From assembly GCA_018970765.1 (NCBI GenBank), contig JAGWVT010000003.1:33719-97718 (forward strand): 64,000 bases of DNA, given 5' to 3'. The translations under genes were made by a program, and so were the position numbers. Source of the stretch: Actinomycetales bacterium. GTDB taxonomy: Bacteria > Actinomycetota > Actinomycetes > S36-B12. The notes under the pieces are model-generated. The model was not told where the DNA came from. It did not search any database and saw nothing but the letters and a program-made list of their open reading frames with translations. Positions within the stretch are counted from its first letter, which is position 1, and each line of letters begins with the position of its first letter. Shown here in pieces: positions 57,385 to 64,000 of the stretch.

Positions 57385-59471
57385 CCACGGCCACCGCGGG
57401 ATGTGATGACGTCATCGTCGTGAAGTACGGCGGCCATGCCATGACTCACGCGGCTCACCGCGACGCCTTCGTCGCAGATCTGGCCGCGGTCCTGGGATCA
57501 GGAACCAAAGTCGTGCTCGTTCACGGCGGCGGTCCGCAGATCGATGCAACCCTGGCGGCCCAGGGCATTGAGTCGACCTTTGAGCGCGGGCTTCGGGTCA
57601 CCACACCCGAGGTCTTGGAAGTCGTCCAACAGGTCCTGCTTGGTGCCGTACAACCTGATTTGCTGATGCGCCTAGGTGCGGTCGGGGTTTCGGCGGTTGG
57701 ACTCAGTGGCGCAAATGCCGGCCGGCATCAAGCGCACATGTTGGCCTCACGTGTGCTCGACCCAGCACTGGGGCTGGTAGGCGACACCCCACTTGTCGAC
57801 GCCGACATGCTGAGCGAACTGCTGCAGGCCGGGTTTCTTCCCGTGGTATCAAGCCTGGCCGCGAATGTGGATGTCACGGACGCTGCGGCTGGTCGCCAGT
57901 TGCTCAACGTCAACGCCGACATGGTCGCTGGTGCCATCGCCGCGGCGATCGGGGCGCGCGCGCTCGTGGTGATGACGAACGTTGCGGGCATCTACGGCAA
58001 TTGGCCGGATGAGTCCAGCCTGCTCACCGATGTCAGTTTCCAAGAGCTAAATGAGCTGCTGCCCACTCTTCAAGACGGCATGATTCCCAAACTTGCCGGC
58101 TGCCTCCATGCCCTGCAAGCCGGAGTGCCAGAGGCCTATGTCGTCGACGGTCGGCCGGCGGGAGCGCTCGGGCGGTGCCTGGCTGGTGCAGGTGATGGCA
58201 CACGCATTGGCGCCAGTTCACGTCCTCGCTTGGCGCCCGCGGTGGACTCCTCAGATCCGTGGGCTGAGCGCTGGCCCGACTACTGGTCGAAAGTCATGAT
58301 GCACAACTACGCGACGCCACCGATCCGTCTCGTGCGCGGACGCGGTGTTCGAGTCTGGGACAGCGATGGCAACGAGTACCTCGACATGCTCGCCGGTATC
58401 GCGGTCAACGCGCTGGGTCACGCTCACCCCGGGCTGATCAAGGCCGTGGAGCAGCAGATGCGCAAGCTGGGTCACGTCAGTAACCTCGCCGCCAGCGATC
58501 CGGCGATGCTGTTGGCGGAACGACTGCTCACGCTGCTGGGTGCGGCTGCCGCGGATGGTGGGCGAGTGTTCTTCTGTAACTCCGGGGCCGAAGCCAACGA
58601 GGCTGCCTTCAAGATCGCGCGACTGACCAAGCGACCGAAGGTCATCGTGGCGCAAGGTGCCTTTCATGGCCGCACCATCGGCGCACTTTCCTGGACCGCG
58701 CAGCCTGCGAAGCAGGAACCGTTCCAGCCGCTACCTGGTGAGGTGCAGGTCGTGCCCTTCGGTGACGTCACGGCGCTAGCTGCTGCGATTGACGAGCGCA
58801 CCGCGGCTGTGGTGTTAGAACCAATCCAAGGTGAGGGCGGCATCATCGTCCCTCCAGCTGGCTATCTGGCGACTGCACAGGATCTTGCGCACGCGCACGG
58901 CGCGCTATTCATGCTGGACGAAGTTCAAACTGGCATCGCTCGCACGGGCAGGTGGTTCGCATTTCAACATGAAGATTTGCGTCCGGATGTCATCACACTT
59001 GCCAAGGGTTTAGGCGGGGGACTGCCAATCGGTGCCTGTATCGCGGTCGGTGCAGCGGCAGCCCTGCTCACCCCGGGTACGCATGGGTCGACATTCGGTG
59101 GCAATCCGGTGTGCGCTGCTGCGGCACTTGCCGTGCTCACCAGCATCGAAGAACAGGATCTGCTGGCGCAGGTCAGTCGGGTAGGTGAGCAACTTGCCAC
59201 AGCGCTAGTGCCGCCGGGCCAGTCCGTCGTCACCGGGGTTCGGGGTCGAGGCCTGCTTCGTGCCGCTGAGCTCGGTCAAGTGCCGGCCGCCGCAGTCGAG
59301 GAGCAGGCGCGGGTCCACGGGATTCTTGTCAATGCCGTGGCGCCCGATGCGATCCGCCTTGCCCCGCCCCTGATCCTGAACGAGGTCGACGTGCAGGAAT
59401 TTGCTGCACGATGGCTTCGGGTGCTCACCTGCTTGCCAATATCGTCCGAGCCAGTCGGAGTGCCAAGGTAA
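57381..59471 (+). CDS. argBD: Fused acetylglutamate kinase - acetylornithine aminotransferase (ArgB-ArgD)
   Basis: 696 residues in a single open frame. Residues 1 to about 280 are Arg[53 protein letters not shown]. After a linker of about 15 residues (around nt 58220-58265), ArgD spans about 294-690: [60 protein letters not shown] and the PLP lysine in [14 protein letters not shown]. Both active sites look complete. The genes are adjacent but separate in most actinobacteria. The fusion would join steps 2 and 4 of arginine synthesis. It overlaps argJ by ATGA. Confidence 0.93.
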   Translation: MTTATAGCDDVIVVKYGGHAMTHAAHRDAFVADLAAVLGSGTKVVLVHGGGPQIDATLAAQGIESTFERGLRVTTPEVLEVVQQVLLGAVQPDLLMRLGAVGVSAVGLSGANAGRHQAHMLASRVLDPALGLVGDTPLVDADMLSELLQAGFLPVVSSLAANVDVTDAAAGRQLLNVNADMVAGAIAAAIGARALVVMTNVAGIYGNWPDESSLLTDVSFQELNELLPTLQDGMIPKLAGCLHALQAGVPEAYVVDGRPAGALGRCLAGAGDGTRIGASSRPRLAPAVDSSDPWAERWPDYWSKVMMHNYATPPIRLVRGRGVRVWDSDGNEYLDMLAGIAVNALGHAHPGLIKAVEQQMRKLGHVSNLAASDPAMLLAERLLTLLGAAAADGGRVFFCNSGAEANEAAFKIARLTKRPKVIVAQGAFHGRTIGALSWTAQPAKQEPFQPLPGEVQVVPFGDVTALAAAIDERTAAVVLEPIQGEGGIIVPPAGYLATAQDLAHAHGALFMLDEVQTGIARTGRWFAFQHEDLRPDVITLAKGLGGGLPIGACIAVGAAAALLTPGTHGSTFGGNPVCAAAALAVLTSIEEQDLLAQVSRVGEQLATALVPPGQSVVTGVRGRGLLRAAELGQVPAAAVEEQARVHGILVNAVAPDAIRLAPPLILNEVDVQEFAARWLRVLTCLPISSEPVGVPR

Positions 59472-59481
59472 TGCGGTCGCT

Positions 59482-60012
59482 ATGAGAACCGAGCCGAACA
59501 CGATGACGGCTCGACGAGCCCGGATTCGAGCGCTGATTACTGCCGGTGGTGTACATACGCAGGAGGACCTGCGACAGGCGCTGCATCGGGAGGGCTACAG
59601 CGTCACGCAGGCAACCGTCTCCCGTGATCTGCTCAGTATCGGCGCAGTTCGCACCATTGACGCCGATGGTTCCGTGGGTTACCTGCTGCCCGAGATGATC
59701 GATGACGGTGGTCCGGTCCTGCCTGCAGCACGAAGTACTTCAGTGCATCACATTGCCCATGAGGTTCTGGTCAGTGCCGAGGCGGCAGGAAACATCGTGG
59801 TCTTGCGCACGCCCCCGGGTGCCGCCCAATACCTGGCCGGTGCCCTGGACCGCGGAGGTCTCACGGATGTTGTGGGTACCGTGGCCGGTGATGACACGGT
59901 TCTCGTTGTCGTCCGTACGCCCGCCAAGGCCACCGCGCTCGCGAGTGCGCTGCTCAATGGTGCCGAAATATCGCACACGAAAGGAGCCACCGGTGGACAG
60001 CGCGGCAGGTAG
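59482..60012 (+). CDS. argR: Arginine repressor
   Basis: About 176 residues. The N-terminal winged-helix domain ([41 protein letters not shown]) and the C-terminal arginine-binding hexamerisation domain ([37 protein letters not shown]) are intact. It should repress the arg genes when arginine is abundant. ATG at 59482 is chosen; ATG at 59503 is possible, and the frame runs upstream into argBD. It directly follows argBD; argF, often between argD and argR, is missing. Confidence 0.94.
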   Translation: MRTEPNTMTARRARIRALITAGGVHTQEDLRQALHREGYSVTQATVSRDLLSIGAVRTIDADGSVGYLLPEMIDDGGPVLPAARSTSVHHIAHEVLVSAEAAGNIVVLRTPPGAAQYLAGALDRGGLTDVVGTVAGDDTVLVVVRTPAKATALASALLNGAEISHTKGATGGQRGR

Positions 60013-61426
60013 TAGCGGTCGCCTCTGGGGCGGCCGGTTCGCCACGGATCCGGCCAGAGCCATGGAGGATCTCAGTCGAAGCATTGAGGTGGATTTTCGG
60101 CTAGCGCCCTATGACATCGCGCAGACCTGTGCGCACGTGCGCGCTCTGCAGCGAGCGGGCGTGCTCACAGACCACGATGCGGGGTTGTTGCTGTCCACGC
60201 TCGCGGACCTTGCAACTGAAATCGCTAGCGGGTCGTTGCAGCCTGACGCGCGAGATGAAGACATCCATACCGCCATCGAGCGCCAACTGCTAGAGCGGCT
60301 GGGCGAGTTGGGTGGACGTGTACGAGCTGGCCGGAGCCGAAACGACCAGGTGGCCACGGACTTTCGCATGTACCTGCGTGACCAGGCGCGCCTGCTGGTG
60401 GTACTCATTTGTGGGCTGCAGCGCGCACTGCTTGAGCAGGCGAACCGTCACGTTGACCTGTCTGCCCCTGGGTTTACCCATCTCCAGCACGCCCAGCCGG
60501 TATCGCTCGGCCATGAGCTTGCCAAGCATGTCCACGCCCTGGCACGCGATGTCGATCGTCTGCGCGACTGGGACGATCGAGTCGCGCAATCCCCACTGGG
60601 AGCGGGTGCATTGGCCGGTACAAGTCTCGGCCTGGATTCATCGGTTGTGGCCCAGGAACTGGGCTTCGAAGGTGTCGTCCCGAACTCCATCGACGCAGTG
60701 AGTGATCGGGATTGGGCCGCAGAGTTCTGTTTCTGCGCGGCGATGATCGGGATCCACCTCTCCAGACTGGGAGAGGAGATCGTCCTGTGGACCTCAACCG
60801 AGTTCGGTTGGGCAAGTCTCGATGACGCCTGGGCAACGGGTTCGTCGATCATGCCGCAGAAGAAGAACCCGGATGTCGCTGAGTTAGCCCGCGGCAAATC
60901 AGGGCGTCTCATCGGTAACCTGACGGGCCTGCTCGCAGTCCTGAAGGGTCTGCCATTCGCCTACAACCGCGATTTGCAGGAAGACAAGCCGCCCGTTTTC
61001 GACTCTGTCGACCAACTGGTGCTGATCCTGCCGGCGTTGAGCGGACTCATTCGCACCCTGGAATTCCACCCTGAGACCGTCAGTGCCGGTGCCGCGCACG
61101 GGCATGCCCTGGCGACGGATATTGCCGAATGGCTGGTGAGACAGGGCGTGCCCTTCCGCCTTGCTCACGAAGCCGCGGGAACATGCGTGCGTGTGGCCGA
61201 GCAGAACAGTTGCCAGCTGTGGGAACTCACGGACGCAGATTTTTCAGCCATTCATCCCGCGCTCACACCGCAAGTTCGCGAAGTGCTGTCTGTGACTGGC
61301 TCAATGGCCGCCCGAGATGGCGTGAGCGGTACGGCTCCGGCCGCAGTTCGCCGGCAGTTGACCGCTCTCCAGACCGTAATCAGCAATGATGAAGCTTGGG
61401 GTGCTCGGCCGCTCGTAACTTTCTAA
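59993..61426 (+). CDS. argH: Argininosuccinate lyase
   Basis: 477 residues of the fumarase/aspartase superfamily. [24 protein letters not shown] at the N-terminus, [26 protein letters not shown], and the signature [16 protein letters not shown] with the catalytic Ser. It releases arginine and fumarate from argininosuccinate. GTG at 59993 follows AAAGGAG; the longer upstream frame lies inside argR. argG, its upstream partner enzyme, is not in the window. Confidence 0.96.
   Translation: MDSAAGSSGRLWGGRFATDPARAMEDLSRSIEVDFRLAPYDIAQTCAHVRALQRAGVLTDHDAGLLLSTLADLATEIASGSLQPDARDEDIHTAIERQLLERLGELGGRVRAGRSRNDQVATDFRMYLRDQARLLVVLICGLQRALLEQANRHVDLSAPGFTHLQHAQPVSLGHELAKHVHALARDVDRLRDWDDRVAQSPLGAGALAGTSLGLDSSVVAQELGFEGVVPNSIDAVSDRDWAAEFCFCAAMIGIHLSRLGEEIVLWTSTEFGWASLDDAWATGSSIMPQKKNPDVAELARGKSGRLIGNLTGLLAVLKGLPFAYNRDLQEDKPPVFDSVDQLVLILPALSGLIRTLEFHPETVSAGAAHGHALATDIAEWLVRQGVPFRLAHEAAGTCVRVAEQNSCQLWELTDADFSAIHPALTPQVREVLSVTGSMAARDGVSGTAPAAVRRQLTALQTVISNDEAWGARPLVTF
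61416..61421 (+). promoter_or_regulatory. -10 element for a leaderless DNA-glycosylase transcript
   Basis: TAACTT overlaps the end of argH and lies exactly 6 nt before the ATG at 61428. Confidence 0.45.
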
Positions 61427-61427
61427 C

Positions 61428-62060
61428 ATGCGTGCGCGCCGACTCTTGCGGGGACCTGTGCATCAGGTCGCACCGCGGTTGCTGGGTGCGCAGTTGCGCT
61501 CCTACAGCGATAGCGGCGAAGTCGTCGCACGCATCGTCGAAGTCGAGGCCTACGGTGGCGCCAATGAAGACCCGGGCTCGCATGCCTTTCGAGGCCAGAC
61601 GCCGAGGAATAGCGCGATGTTTGGCGACGCTGGCCATGCCTACGTGTACTTCACCTACGGCATGCACTGGTGCGTAAACGTCACCACTGGTCCTGTTGGG
61701 AGCGCGGGGGCGGTGCTCATCCGCGCCGCACAGGTGCAGTCGGGGGTCGAGCTGGCACGTCGTCGCAGGTCTGGCAGCACAGACCGAGATCTCGCAAGGG
61801 GGCCAGCCAGGCTCACGAAGGCTCTGGGAATCGACGGGCGCCACAACGGCATTGATCTTTTGGCTCCCGAGTCGCCATTACTCCTGCAACTGGCTGCACC
61901 GCTTATTTCGTGGGCCTCCTCACCGCGCACTGGAGTTGGCGGTGCTGGCGCTTTGATTCCTTGGCGGTTCTACCTCGCCGATGAACCCGCGGTGAGCGCC
62001 TATCGGCCCCATCAGCCCAGGAGTCGCGCCAAGGGTGTGTCAAGGTTGGCCCGTGAGTAG
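61428..62060 (+). CDS. mpg: 3-methyladenine DNA glycosylase (AAG/MPG family)
   Basis: 210 residues that excise alkylated bases. PRLLGAQLR, ARIVEVEAYGGANEDPGSHAFRGQTPRN, FGDAGHAYVYFTYGMHWCVNV, AVLIRAAQV and LARGPARLTKALGI are the family core, including the active-site Glu of EVEAY. Length normal. In actinobacteria it is commonly found between argH and tyrS, as here. Overlaps tyrS by 8 nt. Confidence 0.94.
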   Translation: MRARRLLRGPVHQVAPRLLGAQLRSYSDSGEVVARIVEVEAYGGANEDPGSHAFRGQTPRNSAMFGDAGHAYVYFTYGMHWCVNVTTGPVGSAGAVLIRAAQVQSGVELARRRRSGSTDRDLARGPARLTKALGIDGRHNGIDLLAPESPLLLQLAAPLISWASSPRTGVGGAGALIPWRFYLADEPAVSAYRPHQPRSRAKGVSRLARE

Positions 62061-63348
62061 TGCAGTTATCGAGGACCTCCTGGCACGTGATCTCGTCGCT
62101 CAATCCACCGATATTGGTGCCCTGCGTGCCGAGTTGGACCAAGGCATGCTCACGCTGTACTGCGGTTTCGACCCCACCGCACCGAGTCTGCATCTAGGCA
62201 ACCTCAGCCAGATCCTGACCGTCCGCCGATTTCAGATCGCCGGCCACCGGCCACTGGCTCTTGTGGGTGGTGCTACTGGGCTGATCGGAGACCCGAAGGC
62301 TTCAGGGGAGCGACAGCTCAACGATCGCGATTTGGTCTCCGGATGGGTGGAACGCATCCGCAGCCAGCTTGAACGGTTCTACGACTTCTCCGGGTCGAAC
62401 GCCGCGATCGCGGTCAACAATCTCGACTGGACCGACGGCCTGGAAGTTCTAGATTTTTTGCGCGACATCGGCAAGCACTTCAGCGTTAACCGCATGCTCG
62501 ACCGTGAGGCCGTGGCAGCGCGATTGGCCGGCGGTGGGATTTCCTACACGGAGTTCAGTTACCAACTCCTCCAGTCACTGGACTACCTCGAACTGCATCG
62601 TCGCTATGGCTGCTCGCTGCAAACCGGGGGCTCAGACCAGTGGGGCAACATCACTGCCGGCGCGGATCTGATTCGACGGGTGACCGGCGACCATGTCCAT
62701 GCATTGACCACACCACTGCTGACGAAGGCGGACGGCACGAAATTCGGCAAGACTGAGTCCGGCACCGTGTGGCTTGATCCCGCCCTGACCAGCCCGTACG
62801 CCTTCTTTCAATTCTGGTTGAACTCTGATGATCGTGATGTATCGACTCTGCTGCGCACCTTCAGCTTCGCCCCGGTGGAGGAGATAGCCGAGTTGATCGT
62901 GGTCAGCCAAGAGCGGCCACAGGAGCGGGCTGCACAGCGAGCCTTGGCGCGTGAGATTACGTCCCTCGTGCATGGCGAAGCCGAAACTCGGGCCGCCGAG
63001 TCCGCTGGACTTGCCTTGTTCGGGCAGGGGAGCTTGGCGGATATTCCAGCGATGACACTGCAGGCGGCCCTGATGACCGCACCACACGCGGTCGTGGAGC
63101 CAGAGGAGATTTCCGATGGAGAGTTGCCGACGGTGGAGGATCTCTTTGTTCGAGCGGGGCTGGTGACGAGCAAGCAGGCAGCGCGCCGCACCATCGAGGA
63201 AGGTGGCGCCTACATCAACAATGTGCGGTGTCAGGCCGTTGGCTACCGGCCGTTGGTGACGGACCTGCTGCATGGTTCATGGCTGGTTCTTCGCCGCGGA
63301 CGCAAGTCCATGGCGGGGGTACGGGTTGGCGAGGGGGACCGGATTTGA
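62053..63348 (+). CDS. tyrS: Tyrosyl-tRNA synthetase
   Basis: 431 residues, class I. YCGFDPTAPSLHLGNLSQILTVRRF holds the HIGH-type motif (HLGN), GGSDQWGNITAGADLIRR the tyrosine site and KFGKTESGTVW the KMSKS-type loop (KFGKT). A C-terminal S4-like tRNA-binding domain (about 360-425, FVRAGLVTSKQAARRTIEEGGAYINN) is present. GTG at 62053 is preferred, with the frame running to 62035. The TGA lies within the -35 hexamer of the first rrn promoter. Confidence 0.96.
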   Translation: MSSAVIEDLLARDLVAQSTDIGALRAELDQGMLTLYCGFDPTAPSLHLGNLSQILTVRRFQIAGHRPLALVGGATGLIGDPKASGERQLNDRDLVSGWVERIRSQLERFYDFSGSNAAIAVNNLDWTDGLEVLDFLRDIGKHFSVNRMLDREAVAARLAGGGISYTEFSYQLLQSLDYLELHRRYGCSLQTGGSDQWGNITAGADLIRRVTGDHVHALTTPLLTKADGTKFGKTESGTVWLDPALTSPYAFFQFWLNSDDRDVSTLLRTFSFAPVEEIAELIVVSQERPQERAAQRALAREITSLVHGEAETRAAESAGLALFGQGSLADIPAMTLQAALMTAPHAVVEPEEISDGELPTVEDLFVRAGLVTSKQAARRTIEEGGAYINNVRCQAVGYRPLVTDLLHGSWLVLRRGRKSMAGVRVGEGDRI

Positions 63349-63373
63349 CCTTGCGGACCTGACCGCCTACAGT
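63345..63373 (+). promoter_or_regulatory. rrn promoter P1
   Basis: TTGACC (63345-63350), 17-bp spacer, TACAGT (63368-63373). The -35 overlaps the tyrS stop codon. Predicted start near 63380. Confidence 0.75.
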
Positions 63374-63420
63374 TGCGCTCCCGGCGAGGAATGGACGGAC
63401 TCCGGCCAGTCGCGGGCGAT

Positions 63421-63449
63421 TTGACCGAAAGAGTCATGATCGGTACCAT
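63421..63449 (+). promoter_or_regulatory. rrn promoter P2
   Basis: TTGACC (63421-63426), 17-bp spacer, TACCAT (63444-63449). It has the same -35 and spacing as P1, 76 bp upstream. Tandem promoters are usual for rRNA operons. Confidence 0.75.
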
Positions 63450-63467
63450 CGGAACGTTGCCCTGATT

Positions 63468-63513
63468 CCGGCCGAGAGGCCGGTTCTGGCGCGCCCGCTC
63501 CTTGAGAACTCAA
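63468..63513 (+). promoter_or_regulatory. rrn antitermination site (boxB-like hairpin and boxA)
   Basis: CCGGCC-GAGA-GGCCGG (63468-63483) is a 6-bp stem with a GNRA tetraloop, followed by GCTCCTTGAGAACT (from 63497), close to the bacterial rrn boxA (TGCTCTTTGAAAACT type). This arrangement recruits NusB-NusE and related factors for antitermination. A further pairing AACCC/GGGTT (about 63543-63559) may belong to 16S processing. Confidence 0.6.
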
Positions 63514-63635
63514 CAGTGTGTCACATGTCAATGCCAAAAAACCCCGTCCTGGTGGGTTGGTAACAGCACATCAGGCGGTTCCTTTGGTTGACAGAAGCAA
63601 CTAGCTCTGTCTGCCAGTTTCACAACTCACATTCA

Positions 63636-64000
<365 letters not shown>

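Overview
The window is a gene-dense stretch of an actinobacterial chromosome. GC looks to be about 60% by eye. Nearly all genes lie on the plus strand, many overlap by 1-26 bases (often GTGA, ATGA or TGATG), and GTG starts are common. The gene order (lspA-rluD-dnaE; hisDCBHAFI; carAB-pyrD-gmk-rpoZ-coaBC-metK-priA-def-fmt-rsmB-rpe-rib; hisEG; infC-rpmI-rplT-trmH-pheST-argCJBD-argR-argH-tyrS-16S) is that of Actinomycetia. The partial 16S at the right edge is actinobacterial in type. Family or genus cannot be fixed here; a small or streamlined, perhaps aquatic, lineage is a guess from the tight packing.

Layout. 1-6.4 kb: lspA tail, rluD, dnaE, a membrane protein, and minus-strand ybaK and a LON-domain gene. 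6.4-12.1 kb: histidine operon hisDCBHAFI. 12.1-17.3 kb: what looks like the remains of a tryptophan locus (TIGR02234 membrane protein, HGxxPAAW protein, DUF2752 protein, a TrpC-like protein without its catalytic residues), interrupted by a two-component system and followed by a DsbA-like thioredoxin. 17.4-24.9 kb: gltB, gltD, pyk. 24.9-31.3 kb: carA, carB, pyrK and a PyrD homologue whose active site is altered. 31.3-39.6 kb: gmk, rpoZ, coaBC, metK, priA, def, fmt, rsmB. 39.6-45.0 kb: rpe, ribD-ribE-ribBA-ribH, hisE, hisG. 45.0-47.8 kb: sseB (minus), infC-rpmI-rplT, a SpoU methyltransferase. 47.8-51.5 kb: a probable Fe(II)/2-oxoglutarate-type oxygenase with cysD and a cysN-cysC fusion, set into otherwise conserved synteny. 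51.5-63.3 kb: pheST, argC, argJ, a fused argB-argD, argR, argH, a DNA glycosylase and tyrS. 63.3-64 kb: the rrn promoter region and the first ~365 bases of 16S rRNA.

The window is mainly anabolic: histidine (hisD/C/B/H/A/F/I plus hisE/G), glutamate, carbamoyl phosphate feeding arginine and pyrimidines, riboflavin, CoA, SAM and PAPS. It also carries translation genes. Conserved clusters have gaps: no trpE/trpB/trpA/lgt, no pyrRBC/pyrF/mihF, no argF/argG at the expected places. Two homologues left in or beside such gaps (TrpC-like and PyrD-like) have lost the residues that define their families' chemistry, and HisA has lost the arginine linked to TrpF activity in bifunctional PriA. These are the most interesting signals.

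A second theme is transcription. At least ten genes have a TANNNT -10 element ending exactly 6 nt before the start codon, so their mRNAs are probably leaderless. One pair (LON/hisD) has overlapping divergent -10 elements in a 22-bp gap. infC appears to start at ATC and coaBC probably at CTG. No CRISPR array, insertion sequence, prophage or tRNA gene was seen, and no gene-free stretch exceeds 300 bases.
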